Below, in pieces: positions 43,358 through 52,361 of a stretch of DNA of 64,000 bases (its first letter is position 1; the number at the start of each line of letters is the position of its first letter). The stretch is from Dyadobacter sp. NIV53. Lineage in GTDB: Bacteria; Bacteroidota; Bacteroidia; Cytophagales; Spirosomataceae. Both the position numbers and the translations under genes were made by a program. The notes under the pieces are model-generated. The model was not told where the DNA came from. It worked only from the letters and a program-made list of their open reading frames with translations, and searched no databases. Where the stretch lies: contig NZ_CP081299.1 of NCBI RefSeq assembly GCF_019711195.1, positions 4,314,001-4,378,000 on the forward strand. Direction: 5' to 3'.

Positions 43358-44408
43358 TTATCCCTAAGAATTTTTTTAGAATGCTCATCCAATCATCCAT
43401 ATTACTGGTATTGGTGTCAATTGCTACACTATGGATGTTATTATAAGGTTCGTACAAGTCGGTATTGGTAACTTTAAAAAGCCCTACTGTGGGTGTTGGA
43501 ACTGCACTGGCCAGATGCATCATCCCGCTATCCGCACCAATGAAAACAGCCGTATTTGCAATAAATGAGCCAACTACCCGAACATCCTTATGGGAATAAG
43601 TAGGTGCTAGGAAGCCAATTTGTGAAGTATTTTCAACGGGTAAAATTTCAATGATATTACATTCCGGAAATTCAGTTTTTAATCTTTCATAAAAATCTCC
43701 CCACCACGATTCCGTGTAAATTTTATCACCGGTTGCATTCGTGAAAAGACAGATCGTTTTTTTGTCATTTTTCACCAGATTAAATACTATTTTTTTGCCC
43801 TCTGCTAATTCCGAAGAGCTTAATTTTAGGCTTAATGGCGGTACGGGATTTTTATTTTCCACAAATCCCAGCTCACTTAAGTAATTACGAAAGCTGTAAA
43901 CAGGATATTTTGCCATGTGTCCGGAGTCGGAATACCGGAGCAGCATATCTTTATCCACGTTTCCGAAAAATTTATATTTCGCATTGGCGAATTTTGCAGA
44001 AAGTTTTCCTGATGATGAACCTTCAATCACATTAATCACAATATCATAACGGTTTCTTTTGATAAAAAACCAACCATTCAGATATGCTGAAAAACTACTG
44101 AAAGGTTTTTTTGGTAACTGAATAATGCGGTTGATGTTATCGTAATTTTTAAATACCAGCGGCGATAAAGTTCCTTTTACGAACAGATCAATTGTAGAAT
44201 TCGGAAGGGTTTCTGAAATTTCCTGTAAAAGCGGAGTAATTAATAAAAGATTTCCTAGCCTGTGGTTTGGCCGGCTGATTAAAACCCTTTTTATTTCAGA
44301 TATTTCCTTTTGACCAACAGGCTTGCCGACAGACGAAGTGCCGATATTTCCGGTCAGTTTCTGCATCAAACCACGTCTTAGATTATTGATTGTTCTTTTA
44401 AAACTCAT
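43290..44408 (-). CDS. Glycosyltransferase family 9 (heptosyltransferase-like)
   Basis: 372 residues as read. The N-terminal half has RVLISRPNHRLGNLLLITPLL, and the C-terminal half ICLFTNATGDKIYTESWW and FIGADSGMMHLASAVPTPTVGLF, the donor site typical of GT9. It adds a sugar to lipopolysaccharide or a similar surface glycolipid from the cytoplasmic face. The last 20 residues overlap the esterase start by 68 bases and are not family-like. Losing one base of the T7 run at 43372-43378 would end it at ILKNS, just before that ATG, so a seventh indel is suspected. The kinase gene just upstream fits the same pathway. Confidence 0.88.
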   Translation of the reverse strand: MSFKRTINNLRRGLMQKLTGNIGTSSVGKPVGQKEISEIKRVLISRPNHRLGNLLLITPLLQEISETLPNSTIDLFVKGTLSPLVFKNYDNINRIIQLPKKPFSSFSAYLNGWFFIKRNRYDIVINVIEGSSSGKLSAKFANAKYKFFGNVDKDMLLRYSDSGHMAKYPVYSFRNYLSELGFVENKNPVPPLSLKLSSSELAEGKKIVFNLVKNDKKTICLFTNATGDKIYTESWWGDFYERLKTEFPECNIIEILPVENTSQIGFLAPTYSHKDVRVVGSFIANTAVFIGADSGMMHLASAVPTPTVGLFKVTNTDLYEPYNNIHSVAIDTNTSNMDDWMSILKKFLGINEINNCFSYSGLFHKVCFWTGQ

Positions 44409-44442
44409 TTTTAACCACTAAGTTATTGAAAGTAACCTGAAA

Positions 44443-45222
44443 TTATTTCCCCTTTATTATATTTTCCAGAGGTGTAAGCGTGTACCTGCGCAGCCTTTTT
44501 CTAAATCTCCGAAGGTTCATCGTACGGTTTGTATCGGCCCAAAACAAACTAACGGCAGCATCCGGCGACTCACCGGAACGCACTGCATATGCTCTGATCA
44601 GTTTGTTCATATCTTCTACCGGGATTTCCAGTTTATGAAAGTTTCCCAGGCCTTTTCTGAAAGTTATTTTTTCAAACCTGACCCTGTTCAAATCCACAAT
44701 TGAAAACTCATAGCCATCAGAAGTAGGTATAACGAGGATATTGGTCAGTGAAAAGTCATTATGATACAGATCAAGGCTATGTAATTTTACTATAAACGTC
44801 AGCAAATGATCGTATATGATTGTCTTAAAAGCCTCATTATGCATATTTTCTTTAAGCACAACCTTTAGTGTTTTGTAAGGAGAGTAAGCACTGATATAGT
44901 AACTCTGGCCGAGTAATCCCCAATGATAACAATCCAGCCATCCTACATTGGGAGGAGTGAGAATCCCTCTGTCATTAAGGATACCTGAATTGATATAAGA
45001 TCTTTCAGCCTTCGATTTTCTCAGAAAAGAATAAGCAAGCCGGTTGAAGAAATACATTCCCTTAAAACTCTTGATTATAATTGTTCCCTGTCCGGTATCT
45101 ACTTTTTTAACAATATTACGGTTGTTCACTATCACCGAACCCATGTTATCAAAGGTATCCGGCAGTTTTAATATGAATTCTTTAAGGTCTGAAAATTCGT
45201 TGCTGATCTTATACTGCTTCAT
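44443..45222 (-). CDS. Kdo-kinase (WaaP/KdkA)-like protein
   Basis: 259 residues of the lipopolysaccharide kinase family (PF06293 type). The lysine region is GTIIIKSFKGMYFFNRL. The catalytic loop is LHSLDLYHNDFSLTNILV (HxDxxxxN), and the metal site is SIVDLNRVRF. These kinases phosphorylate Kdo or heptose in the lipid A core. It is the first gene of a run with the GT9 and the esterase. C-terminal Arg-rich helices suit membrane contact. Confidence 0.85.
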   Translation of the reverse strand: MKQYKISNEFSDLKEFILKLPDTFDNMGSVIVNNRNIVKKVDTGQGTIIIKSFKGMYFFNRLAYSFLRKSKAERSYINSGILNDRGILTPPNVGWLDCYHWGLLGQSYYISAYSPYKTLKVVLKENMHNEAFKTIIYDHLLTFIVKLHSLDLYHNDFSLTNILVIPTSDGYEFSIVDLNRVRFEKITFRKGLGNFHKLEIPVEDMNKLIRAYAVRSGESPDAAVSLFWADTNRTMNLRRFRKRLRRYTLTPLENIIKGK

Positions 45223-45344
45223 GCTTACTTTTCAAGGTGTCAGTTCAATAAAGGTTTATCCGGTTTTTTCGTTCCCGGGGTTGTAAATGGTACTGCGTTT
45301 TACATTGGCTAATCTGATAATAGCCTGTATTTTCAAGGTTTAAA

Positions 45345-45453
45345 CGCAATAGGCGCGATGGAAACCGCAATGGATCGCTAAATTATTGTTATAAAACTTC
45401 CCTTTATCGCTTTTCTCGCGTCAAGGAAACCGGTCCATTGCGCCACTATTGCG
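45345..45453. repeat. Long imperfect inverted repeat
   Basis: CGCAATAGGCGCGATGGA (45345-45362) is complementary to TCCATTGCGCCACTATTGCG (45434-45453) with two extra bases. The stem extends outward with TTTAAA/TTAAA and inward with CCGCAATGG-type words. It may be a short mobile element; it fills the gap 45223-45507, which has no gene. Confidence 0.55.
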
Positions 45454-45507
45454 TCCATAGCGGTTAAAAACTCTTTTTTTAAATAATACGGTTTCCATTC
45501 AGTTGTT

Positions 45508-45921
45508 TCATTTCCCGGATTTCATTGCCTTCACAACCTTAATGTTCCTATCATTCATGAACTTTTCGTATTCAGCCGTTCCGCTACTATACAAGGCCAT
45601 TTTTCCATTTTCATTATGATGAACTCCCCAGCCATAACGTTTTGTCAATGGTGAAGCCCGGAAGCAGGCTTGACCTTTGGAGAAAAATTGTTGTCTGGCT
45701 TCTTCCAGTTCATTTTCGGAAAGGTCTTTGCGTTCTGCAAACACATGAAAAAGTACATCGTCGGAGGTGAATTTGTATGGGTTTTTGTTCACTATCTCGA
45801 ACTGCATACTTGCAACCGTTTTAGTATCCCCTTTTACCGGCGGAACTTCTCCGCTTGTTGCAGGACTATCATCTGCTATTGCAATAAATGTATTTTCGTA
45901 ATTGGTTGTATGAAGTTTCAT
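45508..45921 (-). CDS. DUF6157 protein
   Basis: 137 residues from the ATG at 45921 (MKLHTTNYENTFIAIADDSP); the frame is open to 46116 but that part overlaps the TatD gene and is not conserved-looking. The family words are TSGEVPP, KTVASMQFE, PYKFTSDDVLF and GQACFRASPLTKRYGWGVHHNENGK, which I recognise from DUF6157. Function is unknown. It diverges from tatD, with 53 bases between the starts. Confidence 0.85.
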   Translation of the reverse strand: MKLHTTNYENTFIAIADDSPATSGEVPPVKGDTKTVASMQFEIVNKNPYKFTSDDVLFHVFAERKDLSENELEEARQQFFSKGQACFRASPLTKRYGWGVHHNENGKMALYSSGTAEYEKFMNDRNIKVVKAMKSGK

Positions 45922-45974
45922 CAGTACAAAGTTAATTTTAGAAGTAACTTTAAAATCATTTATTTCAGAACCGC

Positions 45975-46619
45975 ATGTTATATAATGTCCATACACACTT
46001 TCATCCCGAGGATAAAGATATAGTGTATATTGAAAACAGATACAAAAATTTTGATACAGATATTTCAGGGCAAAAAGTAAGCATGGGATTGCATCCCTGG
46101 TATCTGCAAGCAGCACATCTGGAAGAGCAACTGGCCGATCTTGAAATACATGCGGTAAAACCTGAGGTACTGGCTATTGGTGAATGCGGACTGGATAAAT
46201 TAACAGCAACCGACTGGGATTTACAATTGATGGCTTTCCAGCGACAGATCATTTTGGCAAACCAAATTAATAAACCGCTTATTGTTCATTGTGTAAAAGC
46301 TTTTGGGGAGGTTTTAGCCGAACTGAAACAGGTGAAAGTGCCGGTTGTATTCCATGGGATAAACAATAAACCATCTATCGTACAGCCTGTTACAGACGGC
46401 GGCCATTATTTGTCTTTTGGTAAATCGCTATTGAGTTATAATGAAGTCATACTGGATACTTTCAGGATTACGCCTTTGGAACAGGTTTTTTTAGAAACGG
46501 ACGATGCGGAGACAGACATCAGGGAAATTTACAAATCAGCTGCAAGGATTAAGAATATTACTGAAAAAGAGATTGTTTTGCAGCTTGAAAAAAACTTTTT
46601 AAACGTATTTCGTCCATGA
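45975..46619 (+). CDS. TatD-family metal-dependent hydrolase
   Basis: 214 residues. All metal sites of the amidohydrolase-type barrel are seen: VHTHFHP, GECGLD, PLIVHCVKA, VVFHGI and FLETDD. TatD proteins are 3'-5' DNases with roles in DNA repair and nucleic acid turnover. It is shorter than the 260 residues of E. coli TatD, as usual for this Bacteroidota subgroup. It overlaps the next gene by four bases. Confidence 0.9.
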   Translation: MLYNVHTHFHPEDKDIVYIENRYKNFDTDISGQKVSMGLHPWYLQAAHLEEQLADLEIHAVKPEVLAIGECGLDKLTATDWDLQLMAFQRQIILANQINKPLIVHCVKAFGEVLAELKQVKVPVVFHGINNKPSIVQPVTDGGHYLSFGKSLLSYNEVILDTFRITPLEQVFLETDDAETDIREIYKSAARIKNITEKEIVLQLEKNFLNVFRP

Positions 46620-47350
46620 TGGAAGATTTCTCCTGGCTTTCCAGAACCGAATTATTAGTTGGAAAAGACAAGTTAATCCGGCTTAGTAAAGCGCACGTGC
46701 TGGTAATAGGGTTGGGTGGGGTAGGATCTTTCGCCGCTGAATTTATTTGCAGGAATGGCGTTGGTACCATGACCATCGTAGACGGAGATACCGTTGATCC
46801 TACCAACCGGAACAGGCAATTACCTGCACTTTCCACGAATCACGGACAAAGCAAGGCAGATATTATGGCAGAGCGCCTCAAAGCCATTAATCCGGAACTG
46901 ACTCTGTATGTGATCAAAACCTTTATCAATCCGGATGCCGTAGCTGAGATCCTTTCTGCTCATACTTATGATTATATTGTTGACGCTATTGACAGCGTAA
47001 CGCCTAAGGTTACTTTTCTGAAAGAAGCATTTCATCGTAATATACACATTGTCAGCTCTATGGGTGCGGGCGGAAGGATGGACCCAACAATGCTCAAAGT
47101 AGCCGATATCTCTAAAACCTATAATTGTAACTTTGCACAGCAGATTAGAAAAAATTTAAAAAAGGAAAGCATATCAAAAGGTATCAAAGCTGTTTTTTCA
47201 ACAGAAGAACAATTAAAAGAATCTTTGATCCTGACCGATGGCAGCAATTATAAAAAATCTGCATACGGTACTATGTCATATTTGCCCGCTACTTTTGGTG
47301 CTGTCTGCGCTTCCGTTGTAATCCGTGATCTGATTGAAGCCGAAGACTGA
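46616..47350 (+). CDS. tcdA: tRNA threonylcarbamoyladenosine dehydratase
   Basis: 244 residues, ThiF/E1-like. The ATP site is VLVIGLGGVGSFAAEFICRNGVG, with the adenylation residues DPTNRNRQLPA, DAIDSVTPK and SSMGAGGRMDPT. TcdA forms cyclic t6A37 on tRNAs that read ANN codons. The C-terminal YGTMSYLPATFGAVCASVVIRDL is family-typical. Its ATG overlaps the TatD stop (ATGA), so the two are co-translated. Confidence 0.92.
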   Translation: MMEDFSWLSRTELLVGKDKLIRLSKAHVLVIGLGGVGSFAAEFICRNGVGTMTIVDGDTVDPTNRNRQLPALSTNHGQSKADIMAERLKAINPELTLYVIKTFINPDAVAEILSAHTYDYIVDAIDSVTPKVTFLKEAFHRNIHIVSSMGAGGRMDPTMLKVADISKTYNCNFAQQIRKNLKKESISKGIKAVFSTEEQLKESLILTDGSNYKKSAYGTMSYLPATFGAVCASVVIRDLIEAED

Positions 47351-47387
47351 TCATCTGCTGAATTAATTGACTTCTTTCCTCTTTTTT

Positions 47388-47418
47388 AAACCCGGTTTGT
47401 ATCTCTGCAAACGGGTTT
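47388..47418 (+). terminator. Terminator after tcdA
   Basis: AAACCCGGTTTG pairs with CAAACGGGTTTT across an 8-base loop. The remaining gap to 47935 is AT-rich and shows no gene that I can support. Confidence 0.75.
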
Positions 47419-47935
47419 TGCCACGGATATTCGCCTTTATAATGGCATAAACTACGCTATTTTTAATCCCGGACTATCTGCTTCTCAAAATGCCAATATA
47501 TAACTATTTTGTTATATAGACTTCGTTGCCGGACTTGCTTTTCCTTCTTTCCAACAAATAAAAATTAATGTAATTTTAAGCTAATTTCTACTAAAATATA
47601 ATTATTCGAATAAAAAGGCAAAAGTATTTAAAGATAATTCTCAATATCTTTAAATGACGTAAACTATTGAAATACAATATGCGTTTAGTATTTGAATATC
47701 AATTTATGACTTAATAAAAAGTCAGCTTTGGTATAGGTAACATAACTATTTAAAGAAAAAACAATTTTCGAATATTAGTAGGAAAAGGGTAGCCAGGAGA
47801 GCTTGATTTGAGAGATAGATGAAAGTCGTAATTGTATTTTAACAATTTGTTAACATTGCCTTCACCAGCCGGATATGAAAATATCCGCTCCCTTGTAAGC
47901 TCCGAAAATATTCATTCACCAAACACGAAAAAATC
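47419..47935. other. Long AT-rich gap before an unknown gene
   Basis: 517 bases without a coding frame. It is strongly AT-rich with many short A and T runs. It probably holds a long leader or regulatory region for the gene at 47936, but I find no riboswitch pattern that I could name. Confidence 0.45.
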
Positions 47936-48475
47936 ATGACTCAAATAAAAAAATTAATTAAAAAATCTCCGATTTCGGAGCTACGAAGTTCTTTTGAGAA
48001 TTTTATTACCACATATACCAATAAGCATTCCGATGTATTTGAAGCATTATCGCGGCAGGCAGTTCCGTTTGGAGGGAATTTGCTGGAAAAGGGGCATTAT
48101 GTAAAAGACAACAGAACCAGCGACAATACGAAAGAACAAACCAACGGTCATACTCAGGAAGTTGCTGAGAACCGCTATTCAGTTTTATATACGCTTAATG
48201 CACAGTATCATCACATTGGCTGTTCCTCTCAGGCGGAAGCACAGTCGGTAATGGGCCTGCTGATGACTGACGGAAACCGTATTCCGGTTGGGATTTACGA
48301 CGAAAAAACCGATTCATTTGAATGGGAAATTATCGGACAATATTTCCATAGCCAGGATCCGATCAGTGAGCAGCATAGCCGCATGGATGAAATCCTGACC
48401 ATTGCCCGCGCATTACGCCGCAGGGATTCCAGCTGGCAGCCTGGTTACCTCCAGAAACCAAGCTTTTTTGCCTAA
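47936..48475 (+). CDS. Unrecognised soluble protein
   Basis: 179 residues with no signal peptide. It has a basic start (MTQIKKLIKKSPISELRSSF), then AVPFGGNLLEKGHYVKD and RYSVLYTLNAQYHHIGCSSQAEAQSVMGLLMTDGNRIPVGIYD, with a later helix containing RALRRRDSSWQPGY. I do not recognise the family. The C-terminal ending is compact, and a strong terminator follows 59 bases later, so it is a single-gene unit. The unusually long upstream region suggests tight control. Confidence 0.7.
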   Translation: MTQIKKLIKKSPISELRSSFENFITTYTNKHSDVFEALSRQAVPFGGNLLEKGHYVKDNRTSDNTKEQTNGHTQEVAENRYSVLYTLNAQYHHIGCSSQAEAQSVMGLLMTDGNRIPVGIYDEKTDSFEWEIIGQYFHSQDPISEQHSRMDEILTIARALRRRDSSWQPGYLQKPSFFA

Positions 48476-48533
48476 GTATTAAAAGAAATTTTAGATTTGT
48501 TACCTAAAATGAGAGCGAGGACTCTGCCGGTTG

Positions 48534-48554
48534 GCGGGGTTCCCGCTTTTTTTT
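48534..48554 (+). terminator. Strong rho-independent terminator
   Basis: GCGGG-GTT-CCCGC is followed by eight T. It ends the transcript of the gene at 47936 and lies just before the converging DUF1304 gene. Confidence 0.85.
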
Positions 48555-48592
48555 GATAATATAAAGACATAAACTCTGGCCCTATAAACTTG

Positions 48593-48961
48593 TTACCTGA
48601 TATGCAAAAAAACCAAAGCAATAATTGCCGGTAAAGCCTGTATAAAAAATATCTTTCTGTTGGCAGTGGTAACAGCACCGTAAACGCCGGCTACAATGAT
48701 ACATGTCAGAAAAAAAATGGCAATATGAAAAGCCCAATGGTAATCGTCAATAAAAAAAGTCCATATTAATCCTGCTGCTAAAAACCCATTGTATAAGCCC
48801 TGATTGGCAGCCAAAGTTTTGGTAGGCTTGAACAATTCGGGTGCCAGTGATCCTTTGAATGCTTCCTTACCTTTTGTCTCCCATGCAAACATTTCAAGAT
48901 AGAGAATATACAAGTGTTCTAATGCCACAAAGCCGACGAGAATTTTTGCCAGAATTTCCAT
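48593..48961 (-). CDS. DUF1304 membrane protein
   Basis: 122 residues with four membrane helices. The family words are LVGFVALEHLYILYLEMFAW, NQGLYNGFLAAGLIW and VAGVYGAVTTANRKIFFIQALPA. DUF1304 proteins are small inner-membrane proteins without known activity. The length is normal. It is on its own, with a promoter-sized gap upstream. Confidence 0.87.
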   Translation of the reverse strand: MEILAKILVGFVALEHLYILYLEMFAWETKGKEAFKGSLAPELFKPTKTLAANQGLYNGFLAAGLIWTFFIDDYHWAFHIAIFFLTCIIVAGVYGAVTTANRKIFFIQALPAIIALVFLHIR

Positions 48962-49065
48962 TGTATTTGAGGTTTATTTAGGTAGAGTTGTTGGTAAATA
49001 TACATTATTGGGTAAATAATATCATATACGTTTAATATGAAAGTTAACTTCCACTTGCAAGTTTT

Positions 49066-49314
49066 ATGAAGTATATGAGCCATCACATTCAGAAAGATTT
49101 AGAAATCACACACCCTCATATTCATGAAATATTTAAAGTAGATCTGGAAACCAAACAGTATTATTTTTGGCAACGCGATTCAATGCCAATTCAACTTTAT
49201 ATGCCCAAAGTAGAATTTCGAAAATCAGAATATGTACATAACAATCCGTTGCATGGAAAATGGTCTTTAGCTAAAAGCCCTGGAAGTTATGTATATTCAT
49301 CGGCCCATTTTTAA
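49066..49314 (+). pseudogene. C-terminal remnant of a REP-associated tyrosine transposase (RAYT)
   Basis: 82 codons. YYFWQRDSMPIQLY, VEFRKSEYVHNNPLHGKWSL and YVYSSAHF match the last third of Bacteroidota Y1-type (IS200-like) RAYT transposases (HNNPV-GKW, YSSARFY). The catalytic HUH and Tyr part is missing. A REP-type hairpin follows at 49387-49406. Confidence 0.75.
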
Positions 49315-49386
49315 ATGACTGCCGAGAATGCATTTGGCTTTTTAACACGTATATCAGATCTGTTGTAAAATAGTAGTGAAAAAAAT

Positions 49387-49406
49387 CGTTTGTGAGGACA
49401 CAAACG
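49387..49406. repeat. REP-like palindrome near the RAYT remnant
   Basis: CGTTTGTG-AGGA-CACAAACG is a perfect 8-bp stem, followed by ACGGCG. The same stem with one loop change is at 24911-24930. Its place 72 bases after a RAYT remnant fits a REP substrate. Confidence 0.65.
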
Positions 49407-49475
49407 ACGGCGTCAGATTAATTATAAATTTTTGATTCGTGAGTCGGCTTGTATTATTTTACACTGGTTAATGGA

Positions 49476-50757
49476 TCAGTACAAAACATACTTCCACATA
49501 TGACCTCTAAGCCCAGCAATAACGCCACTTTTCAATGAGAACGCCATATCACTTGTAAAAACGAAATCTCCCAGATTTCTTAGCTTGGTCCATGTCTTTC
49601 CTCCATCCCTGGTCTCGACGATTATTTCATCACCAAAAATGTTATTTCGGGTAGAGCCAATTCCATATTTGGCATCAAAGAAATGAATCTTTAATAAATC
49701 CATCTCCCCGACCTTATCCCAGGAGTCTCCGTTATTTTTCGATAAGTAAAGTCGCCTGTCAAATATGGCAAAAGTTAATCCGCCAATTGTTTTTTGTATT
49801 TTCCAGATTTCCTTATCATAATATTTGTAGCTGAAATCTTTACCTTTTCCTCGTATTATCACCTGGCGATCACCTGATAAACCGCTTCTTCCGTATGCAA
49901 GTATATTTCCGTCTAAAATAAAAAACTTTGAAAATTGCTGCGCATTGCTAAGGTCTCTGTCTGGAAATGCGTAAATCAGCTCAAAATCTTTATTGTTATT
50001 TGTATGCCATATTGATCCTTTGTTGGAAAGCATGTACCCTTCATTTGCGTTTAAAAAGAACATATCCGTAATATATTGCTCCCCCAGATCTGGTATAACC
50101 AATTTTTGATAAGACTTGCCGGCATCATTCGTATATACCATTTCACCACCAGGTGTTCCATTAAAAAGGTTATCGGTGAACAGAGAGATCCAGCCCTGAT
50201 CTTTATTCAAAAAAAAGACATCGGATATTGCACCTTCATGGGTTTTAATGGTTTGCCAGTTGTAACCCCCATCCGTTGTTTTAAAAACATTTTTTCTGTC
50301 CATAGCAAAATATAAATTTTCGTCAACACAACGGACCTTGCTGATATCTGATAAATAATTAATCCCGGCAGGATCGATAGGAATTAATCCTATGATATCA
50401 ATCTGGATAGAATCCAGGGCGGTATCAGTGCGAGGGAAAGACGGATAAAGCGAATCAAAAAGAGTTATCAAAACTTTTTCGGTATGTACCTCAGGTAGCA
50501 CCGCTGTTATTTCATAACCCTCCTTTTTCAAAATCCTAAAATCGTTGGATGCACCAAAAAAAGGCCCCTGATTGACGGAAAGGCGCACTGTTTTTCCTGC
50601 ATTTATGCCCTTAATAACAATAGTATCGCCAATTCTTGCCTTCTGAAGGATAAATTGATAAGCTTTTACTGTCAGCCGGAGAGGTCTCGGTTTGCTTGCA
50701 ACCGTATCCAAAAATCAGGATAATAACCGCTAACGGTATTTGTTTGTTGATTTTCAT
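49476..50757 (-). pseudogene. Lipoprotein with IPT/TIG-like and BNR-type beta-propeller repeats, frameshifted
   Basis: The true start is the ATG at 50757: MKINKQIPLAVIILIFGYGC gives a lipoprotein signal with Cys20. After SIYPSEG, one extra base near 50636 shifts the frame; dropping it gives PSEGRIGDTIVIKG, an IPT/TIG-like start. The remaining frame to 49476 has propeller words NVFKTTDGGYNWQ, MVYTNDAGKSYQK, LYLSKNNGDSWDK and ETRDGGKTWTKL. The repaired protein has 426 residues. Such proteins are outer-membrane or surface lipoproteins of unknown role. The TTG at 50711 would give a form without export signal. Confidence 0.72.
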
Positions 50758-51057
50758 GATGTTTTTGATGAAGGTTATCTTAACTAAAATTAATTCACAA
50801 GTGCCGCTTTAACAATTCAAAAATGTCTGCCTTTACCTCCCCAAGTTAATCGACAACATTATCTTCTTAAAACATTCGATTCCGGACTCAGGATTCTAAA
50901 GGGTGTTTTAGCCAGATAATGTTTATATTCAAACTTTCTCAAAAAGCCAATCCAGACAAGAGAAAGACTAATGACAAATTGCCTAGCCATTAGCTTTTCT
51001 CTTTAAATTGAACAAAAAGTGCTTTTACAGAAGTTTGCAAATAATTACTCTCAACCT
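50758..51057. other. Gene-free gap of 300 bases
   Basis: Intergenic DNA between two minus-strand genes. It has to contain the terminator of the ThuA gene and the promoter of the lipoprotein gene. No clear hairpin or repeat stands out. Confidence 0.45.
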
Positions 51058-51819
51058 CTACTTAACCCCTTTCCCCGTAGCAGCCCAATAAATGCCGCCA
51101 TACAAATGATCCAGGAAAGTCTGGTCAGAGTGTACCAGTCCGATGTGGCCAAGGCCGGTGTAAAATGCTCTTCCGCCGTCATATTTATGGTACCAGGCAA
51201 TCGGATGGAAATCGCCCATTCCTACACCTTCATTATTGGCGCCCCATTTGGCTTTTGGATTGTAAGATTTTTCGTCCACACCGATCAGGAATTTAAGGTC
51301 CTGGGATTTGTATGGCTTCTGATATTCGTACCATTCGTCTGTCCAGATCATTCTTTTTGGAAAGCGTTCCAGTCCCGGGAAATTGCTGTCAACCACGTCC
51401 AGATAAGCAGTTTGCTGTTCCGGATGAATTTTGAACATCATTCCCACCATTTTGGTATACCATGGCCATTCATATTCTGTATCGGCCGCAGCATGGATAC
51501 CAACCCAGCCCTTTCCGGATTGGATAAATTTTTCAAATGCGGTTTGCTGTTCTGCATTCAGGATATCGCCGGTTGTGTTAAGGAAAATAACGACATCATA
51601 TTTTTTAAGATTTGCTTCATTAAAGACAGAGCCGTCTTCCTGCCAGTCTACCGAAAAATTGTGTCTTGCAGCCAGAGACCTTACACCGTCAACACCTTCA
51701 TGAATGGAAGTGTGGTGGAATCCTGCTGTTTTGGTGAATAGTAAAGCTTTGAATTGTTGTGCTTGGGAAGAAACTGCACTTACGATAACAAGAAGCAGAG
51801 CCAGTGATTTTTTAAGCAT
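51058..51819 (-). CDS. Exported ThuA-domain protein
   Basis: 253 residues with a signal peptide (MLKKSLALLLVIVSAVSSQA). The ThuA glutamine amidotransferase-like fold is clear: KALLFTKTAGFHHTSI, YDVVIFLNTTGDIL, GKGWVGIHAAADTEYEWPWY, MIWTDEWYEY and GRAFYTGLGHI. ThuA domains occur with PVC-type cytochromes and in sugar-use loci; biochemical activity is largely unproven, with a 3-keto sugar role suggested in the literature. Its distance from the cytochrome gene is about 1.5 kb. Confidence 0.88.
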   Translation of the reverse strand: MLKKSLALLLVIVSAVSSQAQQFKALLFTKTAGFHHTSIHEGVDGVRSLAARHNFSVDWQEDGSVFNEANLKKYDVVIFLNTTGDILNAEQQTAFEKFIQSGKGWVGIHAAADTEYEWPWYTKMVGMMFKIHPEQQTAYLDVVDSNFPGLERFPKRMIWTDEWYEYQKPYKSQDLKFLIGVDEKSYNPKAKWGANNEGVGMGDFHPIAWYHKYDGGRAFYTGLGHIGLVHSDQTFLDHLYGGIYWAATGKGVK

Positions 51820-51896
51820 TGTAATTTTGAATAAAATGTTGTTTTGGATATTTGTAATAAGGCAAAAGTGAGGTCAAATATACTATTAACAAGGGC

Positions 51897-52283
51897 TTAG
51901 TTCATATTTTCACAAACCGGCTGTGTTACCTGCCTCTGCATATCTCTAAAAGCCCATTTTGCCATTTCGTTAATAATTGTTTCCAACTCTTTTCCCGATT
52001 CCGTCAATGTATAGGTAACATACGGCGGCACAACCGGTTTGGCTTCCCGGGTCAGTAATTTATCACTTTCAAGCTGTTTCAAATGTTGGATAAGCATCTT
52101 TTCCGTGATGTGCGGCATCGCTCTTTTGATCTCGCTATAGCGTTTACTTCCTGCTAGTAAATGATATAAAATAATGGGTTTCCAGTGCCCGCCAATTTTA
52201 CTCATTACATAAGTAACAGGGCATTCACTCAATACGATTTCCTTGTTGGCATTGAATGTCGAGGTTTCTTTGATCTTTGTCAT
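51897..52283 (-). CDS. HxlR-family transcriptional regulator
   Basis: 128 residues from the ATG at 52283 (MTKIKETSTF); the open frame continues upstream into the promoter. The winged helix CPVTYVMSKIGGHWKPIILYHLLAGSKRYSEIKRAMPHITEKMLIQHLKQLE is typical of HxlR/YodB. Cys40-type single cysteine sensing (ECPVTY) is possible, since YodB-like members sense quinones or reactive aldehydes through this residue. It diverges from an NAD(P)-binding reductase gene, its likely target. Confidence 0.9.
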   Translation of the reverse strand: MTKIKETSTFNANKEIVLSECPVTYVMSKIGGHWKPIILYHLLAGSKRYSEIKRAMPHITEKMLIQHLKQLESDKLLTREAKPVVPPYVTYTLTESGKELETIINEMAKWAFRDMQRQVTQPVCENMN

Positions 52284-52298
52284 GATACATACTCTGGG

Positions 52299-52324
52299 GT
52301 AAGTACTTGTATAAAAGTAAGTAC
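52299..52324. promoter_or_regulatory. Direct repeat in the HxlR/NmrA intergenic region
   Basis: GTAAGTAC occurs at 52299-52306 and again at 52317-52324. The outer bases also form an imperfect palindrome (AGTACTT and AAGTA-TAC). It lies between the divergent starts and may be the HxlR operator. Confidence 0.4.
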
Positions 52325-52361
52325 AAAGATAGCTTTGCATCATAATAAATCACTTATAATT

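Noticed and set aside
47419..47935. Riboswitch or structured leader before the gene at 47936
   Set aside because: The region is long and AT-rich, but I could not find conserved motifs of any known riboswitch class.
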